A stretch of DNA of 64,000 nucleotides from Hyphomicrobiales bacterium (GCA_025359215.1 JANYHE010000115.1:1-64000); one strand, 5' to 3'; positions 47,728-56,911 are shown, counted from the first letter of the stretch. Numbers and translations: made by a program. The notes: generated by a model from the letters alone, not told the origin.

Positions 47728-47984
47728 TCGCTGTAGCCTTCAAATGGATCCCGCGTTTCAGGCGCTTGGCTGCGCTCTTTCGCATCCAAAAAATCTTCTG
47801 GCACATTGGCACCTTTGAGCGCTTCAAAAAATCCATCCCACGATGCTGGGCGGCGCGATAGAATGACGTCTCCAGTTTCGGCGTCCTGACGGATAAAAAC
47901 TTCTTTCTCAACGAAGCGAAAAGCAGCAGGCAAACGCACCGCTTGGCTGCGACCATTGGTAAATAATTTTGCAACTTGGCTCAC
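47724..47984 (-). CDS. vapB: VapB antitoxin
   Basis: 86 residues from a GTG start with GGAGG seven bases upstream; the longer open frame in front has no such site. The N-terminal AbrB-type DNA-binding part reads VAKLFTNGRSQAVRLPAAFR, characteristic of VapB, and the C-terminal acidic tail (ETRDPFEGYSE) should wrap the toxin. Cotranscribed with vapC (4-base overlap) under an inverted repeat just upstream. Confidence 0.88.
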   Translation of the reverse strand: MSQVAKLFTNGRSQAVRLPAAFRFVEKEVFIRQDAETGDVILSRRPASWDGFFEALKGANVPEDFLDAKERSQAPETRDPFEGYSE

Positions 47985-48012
47985 AATAAAACCTCCATGA
48001 TAGATATCATAG

Positions 48013-48034
48013 TATATGCCATTTTTGGCATATA
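48013..48034. promoter_or_regulatory. VapBC autoregulatory operator candidate
   Basis: TATATGCC-N6-GGCATATA, a perfect 8-bp inverted repeat 28 bp upstream of the vapB start and directly after the stop of the flavoprotein gene. AbrB-type antitoxins bind such repeats and repress their own operon. Confidence 0.7.
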
Positions 48035-49216
48035 TCAAGATCTATGCAAACTCTGCCCCGCAGCAAACCCGCTCGCCCACGCCCATTGGAAATTATAGCC
48101 GCCTAACCAACCGGTTACGTCCACTGCCTCACCTATCACATAAAGGCCTTTGACCCTATTGGCTTCCATGGTTTTGGAGGAGAGATCATCCGTGTTTACC
48201 CCACCCACCATCACCTCGGCCTTGGCATAGCCTTCGGTTCCAGCAGGAATGATGGTCCAATTTTTTAAGCGTTCGGCCAATTGCATAATCGCTTCGCCCG
48301 AAAACTTTTCCATTGTCACATCATTAGCCAATGCTTGCGCCAAGCGCTGCGGCACCAATTCACTGAGGATCGTTTTCAGCTCGGCTTTGGGCCGCGTATG
48401 TTTGCGCTGTTTCAAATGCTCCGCCACATCAATATTAGGAACCATGTTGATGCTGAGCGTATCGCCCGTTTCCAAATAGGATGACGCTTGCAAAATGGCT
48501 GGGCCAGAAAGGCCGCGATGCGTGAACAGAATATTTTCAGCAAATTTCATTTTACCCGCATAAGTAATGGCAGGCAGCGAGACTCCCGAAAGATCAGTAT
48601 AAAATTGCAGCGCCTCAACAGGGGCACGAAGCGGCACAAGACCGGGCTTATGCTGCACCAAGCGCAAGCCAAATTTCTTGGCCACGTCTAATGAAAAACC
48701 CGTGGCCCCCATTTTTGGGATCGAGAGACCACCCGTTGCCAACACTAAACTAGCACTTTCAAAATTACCCTGTGAAGTCTCCACCACAAAGCGATCTGAT
48801 TTTTGTACATCAGAAATTTTAGCGTTGAGAATAATCTGCACACCAACTGCAGCGCATTCATCCAACAGCATTTTAACAATCTGCTTGGCCGAACCATCGC
48901 AGAACAACTGCCCTAAAGTTTTCTCATGCCATGCAATGCCATGCTTGGCGATGAACGTCATAAAATCCGCGGGCGCATAACGGCTCAAAGCCGAGCGCGC
49001 GAAATGCGGGTTTTGCGAAATGAAGTTGGCAGGCGTGGTGCCACTATTGGTAAAGTTACAGCGCCCACCACCAGAGATTAAAATCTTGGCACCAGCTTGA
49101 GCATTATGATCAAGCACAACAACGCGAAGACCGCGCCCGCCCGCCGTGATTGCAGCCATAAGCCCTGCGGCCCCAGCACCGATGACAATGACATCAACGA
49201 TGCTGGGAGAAGACAT
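48035..49216 (-). CDS. NAD(P)/FAD-dependent oxidoreductase (HI0933/BaiN family)
   Basis: 393-residue flavoprotein. The FAD-binding Rossmann motif IVIGAGAAGLMAAITAGGRG lies near the N-terminus, followed by the family-specific SGGGRCNFTNSG, and the C-terminal FAD motif VIGEAVDVTGWLGGYNFQWA. Members include the bile-acid reductase BaiN, but most have no known substrate. Its ATG overlaps the stop of hupE by one base. Confidence 0.88.
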   Translation of the reverse strand: MSSPSIVDVIVIGAGAAGLMAAITAGGRGLRVVVLDHNAQAGAKILISGGGRCNFTNSGTTPANFISQNPHFARSALSRYAPADFMTFIAKHGIAWHEKTLGQLFCDGSAKQIVKMLLDECAAVGVQIILNAKISDVQKSDRFVVETSQGNFESASLVLATGGLSIPKMGATGFSLDVAKKFGLRLVQHKPGLVPLRAPVEALQFYTDLSGVSLPAITYAGKMKFAENILFTHRGLSGPAILQASSYLETGDTLSINMVPNIDVAEHLKQRKHTRPKAELKTILSELVPQRLAQALANDVTMEKFSGEAIMQLAERLKNWTIIPAGTEGYAKAEVMVGGVNTDDLSSKTMEANRVKGLYVIGEAVDVTGWLGGYNFQWAWASGFAAGQSLHRS

Positions 49217-49737
49217 TAGGCTTGTGGCAGAGCCTTAACGGCCATCAACGAACCGATAACAAGGCCTGCGCCATGCAGCGCAGCCGTCGCAGCCATAAAG
49301 CCAAGCGCATAAGTGAAGCCTGCTGCATCATGCGGCATTTCCATGCCATGGGCAAACCCATGGAACACGGCAAAGAAACCGCACAACGCCATAGCTGCAT
49401 AAAGTGAAGCATTCCAGCGCAGCACAGCCACACCCGCCAACACCACAACCGAAGTCATAATGCCAATTTCAACAAATGGCAGCGGCATTGCTGCCATGCC
49501 CCAAGCCCCACCCGCAGCCATCATGGCAACGAATGTAGCTGGCACTGCATAACGCGCCCGTCCACCCAGCGTCGCGGCAAAAAAGCCAACGGCCACCATC
49601 GCAATAATATGATCAACGCCTGAAAATGGGTGCATAAAACCAGGCACAAAACCCATGGCACCATGGCCCGGATGAGCCTCAGCCAACCCCGTCATGCTCG
49701 CCAAAACCAATACCACCAATAAAATTCTTTTTGTCAT
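49216..49737 (-). CDS. HupE/UreJ-family membrane protein
   Basis: 173 residues from the ATG with AAGGAG six bases upstream. Signal-like first helix (RILLVVLVLASMTGLAEAHP), then the HupE signature HPGHGAMGFVPGFMHPFSGV and DHIIAMVAVGFFAATLGG, with about six helices. HupE/UreJ proteins bring in nickel or cobalt, often with hydrogenase or urease genes; neither is in view. The His-rich HPGHG at the mature N-terminus fits metal capture. Confidence 0.85.
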   Translation of the reverse strand: MTKRILLVVLVLASMTGLAEAHPGHGAMGFVPGFMHPFSGVDHIIAMVAVGFFAATLGGRARYAVPATFVAMMAAGGAWGMAAMPLPFVEIGIMTSVVVLAGVAVLRWNASLYAAMALCGFFAVFHGFAHGMEMPHDAAGFTYALGFMAATAALHGAGLVIGSLMAVKALPQA

Positions 49738-49862
49738 TTGCTGCTCCTTTGCTCTTGCCGCGCCACAATTGTGCTCGCGTTGTGACAATTCATCGATAGC
49801 ATATTGCATCATGCCGTCCAGTCAAATGAACCGCCACATAATGAATGAGAAACGGCACCTGA

Positions 49863-50705
49863 TCAAAGAACTGTGCGCACATGCCAAAGTTCTGGAAATA
49901 ACTCCACATCCAGCATTTTTCGCAGGTAACTCACACCACCCGTTCCACCTGTGCCGCGTTTAAAGCCGATGACGCGCTCCACTGTGGTCACGTGATTAAA
50001 GCGCCAACGCCGGAAGTAATCTTCGAAGTCCACCAACTTTTCAGCAAGCTCATAAAGCTGCCAATATTTTTCCGGCGCTTCATAGACCTGTCGCCACGCC
50101 TCCACCACGCCCTCTGAAGCAACATGCGAGCTGGAAACGTCGCGAGTCAAAACTTCTTGCGGAACCGCAATGCCGCTACGGTTCACCAGTCGCAAGGCTT
50201 CATCATAAAGACTAGGTACCTGCAATTCAGCCATTAGCAAGGCGTGAATTTCAGTGCGGTGCGCATGCGGTCGCAGCATGGCATGGTTGCGGTTGCCCAA
50301 CATAAATTCAATCTTGCGATATTGCCAAGATTGAAAACCCGATGATTTTCCCAGCGCATTGCGAAACTGAGTATATTCACTGGGCGTCATCGTGCGCAGC
50401 ACATCCCAAGCCCCAGTGAGTTGATCAAAAATCCGCGCCACACGGGCCAGCATTTTAAACGCAGGTTCCAATTTTCCAGCAGCAATGGCCACGCGCGCTG
50501 CCGTAATTTCATGCACCGCCAAACGCATCCATAGTTCTGAGGTTTGATGCTGAATAATAAACAGCATTTCATCATGCGCGGTTGTTAGCAGTTTTTGTGC
50601 ACCAAGAATTTCATCAATGTGCAGATAGTCACCATAAGACATGCGCCCGTCAAATTCCATCTGGGCCCCTTCTTTGGAAGGATCATAAGGAGGTGTGGAA
50701 TTCAC
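49863..50705 (-). CDS. kynA: Tryptophan 2,3-dioxygenase
   Basis: First step of the kynurenine pathway, tryptophan to N-formylkynurenine. 280 residues, GTG start. Haem enzyme: conserved [51 protein letters not shown] and the C-terminal haem region [20 protein letters not shown]. It follows the amidase gene by 16 bp on the same strand. No kynureninase or arylformamidase is in the window. Confidence 0.95.
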   Translation of the reverse strand: MNSTPPYDPSKEGAQMEFDGRMSYGDYLHIDEILGAQKLLTTAHDEMLFIIQHQTSELWMRLAVHEITAARVAIAAGKLEPAFKMLARVARIFDQLTGAWDVLRTMTPSEYTQFRNALGKSSGFQSWQYRKIEFMLGNRNHAMLRPHAHRTEIHALLMAELQVPSLYDEALRLVNRSGIAVPQEVLTRDVSSSHVASEGVVEAWRQVYEAPEKYWQLYELAEKLVDFEDYFRRWRFNHVTTVERVIGFKRGTGGTGGVSYLRKMLDVELFPELWHVRTVL

Positions 50706-50721
50706 GAGCTTTATACCTTTT

Positions 50722-52131
50722 TTAATGAAATCCGGTTGGCTTCACCTTGCGGAATGCGGTTGCCCCTTCAAAAGCTGCACAAATGCGCAGAACGCGAGCA
50801 TCTTCAAACATGCGGCCCACCACGTGCAGGCCCACAGGCAGGCCCGCTTTGGTGAAACCGCATGGCACACTGGCGGCGGGCTGCTGCGTGAGATTGAAGG
50901 GATAAGTGAACGGCGTCCAATTCACCCATTTGCCCTTTGCATCTGGGTCTGCTGGTTGCAGCTTGCCGGCGTCAAATGCTGGGATTGGTAATGTAGGGGT
51001 GATCAACGCATCATAGGGTTCCATAAACTGTCGCATCTGGCTGCCCAAAGCGCCGCGCAATTTGTTGGCTTCTAACATATCATCAACGGTGATGGATTTT
51101 GATTGTTCAAGCACATCTGCCAAAGCTGGTTCCAGCATGGCAAGCTTCTCTGGAGGCAAACCACCCAAGGCCGCTTTCGCTCCGCTCCACCATAGAATTC
51201 TGAAAATAATTGCGGGGTCTCCAAAGCCTGGATCGATCTCCACAATTTTTGCGCCCTGCTCGCGCAACACGTGGACCGCGTCTTGCACCAGTTTTGCCAC
51301 CTCAGGGTTCACATCGACATAACCAAGTGTTGGCGAATAGGCGATTGTCATGCCCTTCACACCTTTGCCAAGCTTGGCAGTGTAATCCATCTTATCATAA
51401 GGCAAGCTCATCCAATCCCGAGAGTCAGGTTTTGCCAGCTCATTCATCATCAAAGCGGCATCTTCAACGTTGCGCGTCATGGGGCCGATATGGGCCACCG
51501 TTCCGAATGGAGAGAGCGGCCAAGCGGGCACACGGCCATAAGAAGGTTTCAGACCAAACGTGCCCGTGAACCCCGCCGGAATGCGAATGCTGCCACCGCC
51601 ATCCGTACCCATTGCTAAGGGGCCATAACCCGCCGCCAGCGCCGCCGCTGAGCCACCCGATGAGCCCCCGGGCGTCCTCGTTAAATCCCATGGATTGCGG
51701 GTGACCCCCGTCAAAGGTGAGTCGGTCACACCCTTCCAGCCAAACTCTGGCGTAGTGGTCATTCCTAAAAACACCGCACCAGCCTCACGCAATCTCGCCA
51801 CACTTGGCGCATCATTCACCCATTTTTGGGTGGGATCGACCGTTTTGGAACCTCTTAACGTGGGCCAACCCTTGACCAGCAGAATGTCTTTGATCAGCGC
51901 TGGAACACCATCCAACGGCCCTAGCGCTTCATCCTTTTTCCAGCGCTTTTCGCTCTCACGGGCCTGCTTTAATGTAGCTTTTTCATCAACTAAGCACATG
52001 GCGTTGAGCGCACGATCATGCCGTGAAATTTGCGCCAAACAGGTTTTTGCCACCTCCACAGGAGAGACCCTGCCTTTGGCATAAAGATTGGCCAGCTTTG
52101 TGGCACTCATCCAGTTCAAATCATTGGTCAT
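50722..52131 (-). CDS. Amidase-signature family hydrolase
   Basis: 469 residues with the Ser-cisSer-Lys triad visible: Lys81 in ALIKDILLV, the Gly/Ser loop [12 protein letters not shown] at about 153-164, and the nucleophile Ser181 in [11 protein letters not shown]. It cleaves a carboxylic amide; substrate unknown. It is directly upstream of and probably cotranscribed with kynA, so a role on N-formyl or indole amide compounds is possible but not shown. Confidence 0.87.
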   Translation of the reverse strand: MTNDLNWMSATKLANLYAKGRVSPVEVAKTCLAQISRHDRALNAMCLVDEKATLKQARESEKRWKKDEALGPLDGVPALIKDILLVKGWPTLRGSKTVDPTQKWVNDAPSVARLREAGAVFLGMTTTPEFGWKGVTDSPLTGVTRNPWDLTRTPGGSSGGSAAALAAGYGPLAMGTDGGGSIRIPAGFTGTFGLKPSYGRVPAWPLSPFGTVAHIGPMTRNVEDAALMMNELAKPDSRDWMSLPYDKMDYTAKLGKGVKGMTIAYSPTLGYVDVNPEVAKLVQDAVHVLREQGAKIVEIDPGFGDPAIIFRILWWSGAKAALGGLPPEKLAMLEPALADVLEQSKSITVDDMLEANKLRGALGSQMRQFMEPYDALITPTLPIPAFDAGKLQPADPDAKGKWVNWTPFTYPFNLTQQPAASVPCGFTKAGLPVGLHVVGRMFEDARVLRICAAFEGATAFRKVKPTGFH

Positions 52132-52314
52132 TCACAACAAGTCCCCAATTTCGGCCCAATTCCATGGAACTTTTATCATAATCCGCCGTTAAAAACACAT
52201 CCAAGAAAAACAGCAAGATAAACGGCAGATGAACGGCGCATTCAGGTTGAGTTCCAAAATCCCCCGCTAATCTCTGTTCAAGATCGAAATTAACAAGACG
52301 GAAGGCGAAACAAA

Positions 52315-52482
52315 ATGATCCGCACAACATTGATAGCTCTGGCCATCGCAGCAACTGCGGCAACGGCAATTGCCAACACTGAAGCTCCTTCGCTCAGAGT
52401 GAAAAACATATTCGCAACAGCCAAGCCATTGGTCATTCAACAATGCGCGGTGGAAGATTGCTCTGATACGCCGACCTCATAA
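52315..52482 (+). CDS. Tiny secreted protein with C-terminal CX4C, copy 1
   Basis: 55 residues starting at ATG with GGAAGGCG upstream. The first 20 form a Sec signal peptide (RTTLIALAIAATAATAIA, cleavage near AIAN). The short mature chain ends in IQQCAVEDCSDTPTS with two Cys four residues apart. It is below the size usually annotated. A second gene of the same plan follows 380 bp downstream, on the same strand. Family not recognised. Confidence 0.5.
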   Translation: MIRTTLIALAIAATAATAIANTEAPSLRVKNIFATAKPLVIQQCAVEDCSDTPTS

Positions 52483-52523
52483 GATAGATCGATCTGGTTC
52501 CGCCCCCACCAGCTCGGTTTATA

Positions 52524-52675
52524 GGAACCGGGGCAAACTCGATCTTCGAACGCACCCCACCCCGCGCCCAAGATTTCGAGCTAGCTCCGGTTCCAAATTA
52601 TTTCCCAAGCTAACGGTCCCCTGCAAGTTTCCGCTAGCCCCTTCAAAACCCCGGTTCCCCACCGGGGTTTTTTTT
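52524..52675 (+). ncRNA. Candidate structured small RNA with its own terminator
   Basis: A compact chain of stems. GGAACCGG at 52524 pairs with CCGGTTCC at 52587, enclosing CTCGATCTT at 52538 paired with AAGATTTCGAG at 52570 (two-base bulge) around a C-rich loop. A second hairpin is GCTAACGG at 52609 with CCGCTAGC at 52631. A strong intrinsic terminator ends it. No protein is supported here. The C-rich loop (CACCCCACCCCGCGCCC) could pair with Shine-Dalgarno sequences, as in several rhizobial small RNAs, but I cannot assign a known family. Confidence 0.55.
52648..52675 (+). terminator. Intrinsic terminator
   Basis: ACCCCGGT, five-base loop, ACCGGGGT, then a run of eight T. The T-run on the plus strand is much longer than the one read in the opposite direction, so it ends a plus-strand transcript, either the structured RNA or the small secreted-protein gene before it. 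Confidence 0.85.
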
Positions 52676-52861
52676 GGGGAACAGTTTGCGGGGTCCACAG
52701 TTATATAAATACAAAGTACACGCACATGTTTTGAAGCAAGCTGACCACCTGCAACTTCAGCTACCTAAACCGAATATGAACAACGCGTTCAGGCCCAGTT
52801 CCGCTCCGAAAGTGCAAGTTACCATCAAGTTCAATGCAGTACCTCACAGGGAGTGAGAAAA

Positions 52862-53044
52862 ATGAAAACCATCATCAGCGTCATCATCCTCACTATCGCG
52901 TTTCTATCGGCAGGCGCTTTCGCACAGCAACCAGCCGCAAGCCAAAAACTCAACATCACCGTGGTTTACAAAAACCAAGCTTGGCCGGTGAAAGGTCAAA
53001 TCGCCATCGACACATGCAGCTTCAACCGCTGCACCGAAATTTAA
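52862..53044 (+). CDS. Tiny secreted protein with C-terminal CX4C, copy 2
   Basis: 60 residues from ATG after GGGAG. Signal peptide at the start (KTIISVIILTIAFLSAGAFA, cleavage before QQPAAS), short mature part with NITVVYKNQAWPVKGQIAI and a C-terminus DTCSFNRCTEI with Cys-x4-Cys. Same plan as the 55-residue protein upstream of the candidate RNA, though the sequences are otherwise unlike. Family not recognised. Confidence 0.5.
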   Translation: MKTIISVIILTIAFLSAGAFAQQPAASQKLNITVVYKNQAWPVKGQIAIDTCSFNRCTEI

Positions 53045-53132
53045 GTTTCATCTCGAATGAGGTGAATATCGCAACAGTGTAACCGGGTTTGATAACGCCC
53101 CCTCGCAAATCCGTTTGCACTGTTGCATTTTC

Positions 53133-54470
53133 TTAAAATGAAACCCCTCGCGGAATAAGCCCATGCTCAAAGGCTTGTTGCTCCAAGCCTGCTCTAAAAT
53201 CCGGATGGGCAATCGAGATCAGTGCCAAAGCCCTCTCCGCCACTGATTTTCCTTTCAAGCACACCAAGCCAAATTCAGTGACCACATACATCACGTCCGA
53301 GCGCGGTGTGGTGACAACATTGCCCGCCGTGAGATTAAGAACAATGCGGCTGCGGCGCTCGCCCTTTTTATCATAAGTTGAAGCCAGACAAATAAATGAC
53401 TTGCCATTTTTGGAAGCATAGGCCCCGCGCACAAATTGCAGTTGCCCACCCGTTCCGCTGATGTGGCGATGCCCATCCGTTTCAGAAGCCGCCTGCCCCT
53501 GCAAATCAATTTGCGTGGTGTTGTTGATCGACACCACGTTATTGTTCTGCATAATAATGTGCGGTGAGTTGGTATAGTCCACAGGCCAACATTCAAAATC
53601 AGAATTGCAGTTCAGCGTCTCATAAAGTTCAGCCGAGCCCAGTGCAAAAGTGTAAGCGATTTTGCCCGGATTTAGATTTTTATGCTCCCCCGTAATGCGC
53701 CCCGCCTTATAAAGCGCACCAATGCCATCAGTCATCATCTCGGTGTGCACACCGAGATTTTTAGCACCGCTTTCCAACAGCAAAGTGCACACCGCATTAG
53801 GCATTCCACCAATGCCAATTTGCAAGCAATCACCATCATTTATTTCGGCTGTAATCAGCCGAGCCACAGCGCGATCAATATCATTGGGCGGCGGGTTCGG
53901 CAATTCAGTGGGCAACTGCGCGTCACCTTCAATGATGTAATCCACTTCGCTGAAGTGAACGCCGTTGTCCGTGCCAAAAACATAAGGATTATTCTCAGTC
54001 ACTTCGACAATCACAATCCGCGCCCGCTCCAGCACCGCGCGGTGCCAAAGGTTCGCAGCACTGAAGTTAAAAAATCCGTTATCATCCATCGGGCAACATT
54101 TAAATATGACGACATCGACAGGTGCCAAAAACCGACGATAATAATCCGGAACCTCACCCAAATTCAGCGGCAAATAATTGCAGCGCCCAGCATCATGCTT
54201 CTTGCGGTCGTAGCCAGAGAAATGCCAACTGAACCAATGGAAATGCGCGCCCTCAGGATCCGCATCCAAAACCGCCCGCGGCTTCATCGAAAGACAATTG
54301 CGAATTTTCACATTGGAAAGTTCAGAAGCCCGCGCCGCCAGTGCTTTGTCAAACACATCCGGCTGACACAGCGAAACACCATAATCCAACCAGTCACCAG
54401 ACTTCACCATAGCCGCCGCTTGAGCCGCTGAAATGTGTTGAGCTGGCGCTGACGCACTGCGCTTAATCAT
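53133..54470 (-). CDS. Acetyl-CoA hydrolase/CoA-transferase family (4-hydroxybutyrate CoA-transferase-like)
   Basis: 445 residues from the ATG with GGGAGAG upstream. Family-I CoA-transferase fold: CPMDDNGFFNFSAANLWH, EVTENNPYVFGTDNGVHFSE and LQIGIGGMPNAVCTLLLESG are the conserved parts, with VRGAYASKNGKSFICL near the C-terminus. It moves CoA between acetyl-CoA and a short-chain carboxylate, or hydrolyses acetyl-CoA. It stands alone on the minus strand. Confidence 0.85.
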   Translation of the reverse strand: MIKRSASAPAQHISAAQAAAMVKSGDWLDYGVSLCQPDVFDKALAARASELSNVKIRNCLSMKPRAVLDADPEGAHFHWFSWHFSGYDRKKHDAGRCNYLPLNLGEVPDYYRRFLAPVDVVIFKCCPMDDNGFFNFSAANLWHRAVLERARIVIVEVTENNPYVFGTDNGVHFSEVDYIIEGDAQLPTELPNPPPNDIDRAVARLITAEINDGDCLQIGIGGMPNAVCTLLLESGAKNLGVHTEMMTDGIGALYKAGRITGEHKNLNPGKIAYTFALGSAELYETLNCNSDFECWPVDYTNSPHIIMQNNNVVSINNTTQIDLQGQAASETDGHRHISGTGGQLQFVRGAYASKNGKSFICLASTYDKKGERRSRIVLNLTAGNVVTTPRSDVMYVVTEFGLVCLKGKSVAERALALISIAHPDFRAGLEQQAFEHGLIPRGVSF

Positions 54471-54569
54471 AAATCTCTCCCGTGCCACTTATGCAATGCG
54501 GCTTGAGTGCATGATGGCAAGATTTTTGGAGAGAGGCAAATCTATATCAGGATCACTAAACACACAAAA

Positions 54570-55314
54570 TCAGATTTTCACTTTCCAATATTCTAAAGCT
54601 GCCAAAACTTCTTCGCGGGGATAGAATTCACCAGCGTTTTCCAAGTCTCTTCTAATCGATTTAATGCGGTTGTCAGCGGAAACCAATACATCGCCAGAAA
54701 AAGGCAAAGTTTCAAGTGGCCTATTCAATTGAACAATACATGGCCAACTGAGTGGATACGCATCCCAATCATCCCAATTCTTTACTTTTTGAGCCGTGGA
54801 AAGAACAGAATCGTGTTCACATATCCAACCGTAAAGCAAAGAAGCACATACACTAACATCAGCTTCACCTCAGGCATGACATCGGTGAAAGCTTTCAAAG
54901 GGGTTGGCAGTAGAACCATATTGCCAACGCAAGAAAAATATTTTCGATCTTGAACGATGGCATTTCTTTGTTGGTATGAGGGATCGTCTAGCCCCAAATG
55001 TGACAGTACGACCAGTTGGGTCGATCATCAGAGCGCAACCCAAGCGCCAAAGTTAAAGCTCTGTTGGCGTGGGTATTTCCTTCAAATTTATGAACACTGG
55101 CCTTTGTAATGCGGTTAGTATTCATCTGAGGCTCAGACCAATTGCTTTTATAGAAATAAGTTCGCCTCGCATGTTCTGGAAACCAAACTGGCAAATATCG
55201 AAATGTTTCAGGCGCTACCCATCGCGCTGTTCTTTCTATCAACAGCATAATCTCACGAAGGCTCAGCTCCTGTCTGAGAACCTCCAACCCATCAGGAAAT
55301 TCGGCTTTGATCAT
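54570..55314 (-). pseudogene. Broken gene of unknown function next to higBA, three frames
   Basis: Three successive frames on the minus strand join into a protein of about 247 residues. The first gives RTARWVAPETFRYLPVWFPE and ends WSYCHIWG; the second continues GLDDPSYQQRNAIVQDRKYF and SCVGNMVLLPTPLKAFTDV; the third runs from CASLLYGWICEHDSVLSTAQ to the stop. One-base losses near 54990 and 54860 separate them. The conserved-looking CHIW, CVGN and CEHD groups suggest an HNH-like metal or nuclease fold, but I do not recognise the family. It starts 10 bp after higA, as though cotranscribed with the toxin-antitoxin pair. Confidence 0.5.
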
Positions 55315-55324
55315 TGATGTTTTC

Positions 55325-55654
55325 TTAAGCCGCCCTCGGCTTGATCGCATCCAGTTTTTTCCCTAACACGCGTCGTTCGACGCGAATGTCATGTTCCATT
55401 TGCAGGCGCAGAAAGAATCCTGCCGACATGCGGAAATAGCGCGTCAACCGCAAATCGGTGTCTGCAGTCACTGAGCGTTTACCCAACACGATTTCATTGA
55501 TGCGGCGTGGCGGCACATCCAAGGCACGGGCTAGCGCGTTTTGCGAAAGCGCAAGTGGCTTTAAAAACTCCTCCAACAGAATTTCACCCACGGTGGGAAT
55601 GGCTAATAAATCCGCCCTCTTAGTGATAGTCGATGATTTCAATGTTTTCAGCAT
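55325..55654 (-). CDS. higA: HigA antitoxin (XRE-type)
   Basis: 109 residues with a helix-turn-helix (PLALSQNALARALDVPPRRI, then NEIVLGKRSVTADTDLRLTR), the HigA signature. It is both antitoxin and operon repressor. The start is inside the toxin gene (about 35 bases overlap); an ATG two codons earlier is also possible. Gene order toxin then antitoxin is the normal HigBA order. Confidence 0.88.
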   Translation of the reverse strand: MLKTLKSSTITKRADLLAIPTVGEILLEEFLKPLALSQNALARALDVPPRRINEIVLGKRSVTADTDLRLTRYFRMSAGFFLRLQMEHDIRVERRVLGKKLDAIKPRAA

Positions 55655-55901
55655 ATCCATTCTCCCATTTAAAGCAGATGCGCCATTGCTGGTTGATCCT
55701 GATTGACCACCAGCCTTTGCGATCACCTTTTAACATTTCCAGCCGATTGCCCGGCGGCTCTTTCAAATCTTCAATCGTTTCAGCAGCCTCAATCATAAAC
55801 AATTTTCGCAAAGCCGCGTTTTGAATATCAGAAGGGATGCGCCGCGCCCTCTGGCCACGCCAAATCAGCGCAGTATCACGATCTCCAAAACTTCTGATCA
55901 T
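55620..55901 (-). CDS. higB: HigB toxin (RelE/ParE superfamily)
   Basis: 93-residue ribosome-dependent mRNA interferase. MIRSFGDRDTALIWRGQRAR at the start, LEMLKGDRKGWWSIRINQQW and RICFKWENGYAENIEIIDYH at the end are characteristic of HigB. It overlaps higA and is preceded by two tandem palindromes. Confidence 0.9.
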   Translation of the reverse strand: MIRSFGDRDTALIWRGQRARRIPSDIQNAALRKLFMIEAAETIEDLKEPPGNRLEMLKGDRKGWWSIRINQQWRICFKWENGYAENIEIIDYH

Positions 55902-55909
55902 TATACGTT

Positions 55910-55945
55910 TATAACGCTACGCATTATATAACGCAAGGCGTTATA
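55910..55945. promoter_or_regulatory. HigBA operator, two tandem palindromes
   Basis: TATAACGC-TAC-GCATTATA at 55910-55928 and TATAACGC-AAG-GCGTTATA at 55927-55945: two 19-bp palindromes, the second perfect and the first with one mismatch, sharing two bases. They lie 9 bp upstream of higB. HigA-type repressors commonly bind paired sites like this. Confidence 0.75.
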
Positions 55946-56014
55946 AAAACGGAATGTCCCAAAAGCTCTTACCGTGTTATAATATGGGACCTTAAAATCT
56001 TCGGAGTTTTAAAA

Positions 56015-56911
56015 TTGTCACCCCAAGAAATTTTAAATGAACTGACTGCGATGGAGCGCAACAATATTCTCGATGAAGACAAGGTCAGAAATTTATTGGC
56101 GACACTGAACGGTCAATTGGCCGAATTGCCAGTTATTGAAATATTTTCTTTAGTTCATAACTCGCGCAACATTGAAGAAGATGAAGCCTACTGGGCTTGC
56201 ATCCGCCATTTGCATGTGCGTCCAAATCTCGAAGTATTTGAACTCTGCAGGACATGGGCAAATGATGATTCATTTGATAAGCGACAAGCGGCGGCGGATG
56301 TTTTATCACAGCTGGGATACGCAAAAAAATATCCTTACGCATCAAAATCGATACCAATCATCTCCAAACTCTTAGATGATAGCGTTGTAGAAGTTATATG
56401 CTCTGCGCTTTATGCATGTGGGCATTTGAAAATTTGTGAAACCTCAATCATCGCAAGGTTTACAAATCACGCCGACAATTCGATCCGCCACGCAGTCGTT
56501 CGTGCTTTAAGTTCTAGGACTGATCCAATTTCATTAACTGCATTGATAACGCTTTCCCGCGACTCTGATTACGATGTGCGCAATTGGGCAACGTTCGAAT
56601 TAGGAACAATATCAGAAGTTAATACACAAGAGATTCGTGACGCTTTGCTTGAAAGACTATCCGAAGACGATCACGAAATTAGGGGTGAAGCTCTAATTGG
56701 GTTGGCAAAACGAGCAGATTTGCGGGTATTACAGCCACTCATCAAAGAACTTTCCGGAGAGTTTCACGGCGCATGGTGCATTGAAGCCGCACATGAAATA
56801 AAAAATACAGAATTGAAGCCGCTTTTGGTGAGCTTAAAGAACCGACTTTCTTTTGAAGACCTAAACGCTTTTGGCAACGAGTTAGACGAAGCAATCGCCG
56901 CAAACCCCTAA
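56015..56911 (+). CDS. HEAT-repeat protein
   Basis: 298 residues from a TTG start with GGAG eight to nine bases upstream. Helical HEAT repeats fill the protein: SIPIISKLLDDSVVEVICSA, RHAVVRALSSRTDPISLTAL, YDVRNWATFELGTISEV and EIRGEALIGLAKRADLRVL. Such proteins bind other proteins or DNA (for example, AlkD-like or phycobilin lyase folds), but no catalytic signature is seen. Divergent from higBA. Composition is more AT-rich than carB behind it. Confidence 0.75.
   Translation: MSPQEILNELTAMERNNILDEDKVRNLLATLNGQLAELPVIEIFSLVHNSRNIEEDEAYWACIRHLHVRPNLEVFELCRTWANDDSFDKRQAAADVLSQLGYAKKYPYASKSIPIISKLLDDSVVEVICSALYACGHLKICETSIIARFTNHADNSIRHAVVRALSSRTDPISLTALITLSRDSDYDVRNWATFELGTISEVNTQEIRDALLERLSEDDHEIRGEALIGLAKRADLRVLQPLIKELSGEFHGAWCIEAAHEIKNTELKPLLVSLKNRLSFEDLNAFGNELDEAIAANP

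Noticed and set aside
52519-52725. Minus-strand reading frame over the candidate RNA
   Set aside because: No ribosome-binding site, composition driven by C-rich stems, and it runs through a strong plus-strand terminator.
53682-54431. A 249-residue plus-strand frame opposite the CoA-transferase
   Set aside because: It is a shadow of a well-supported gene; His/Arg/Ile-rich with no domain.
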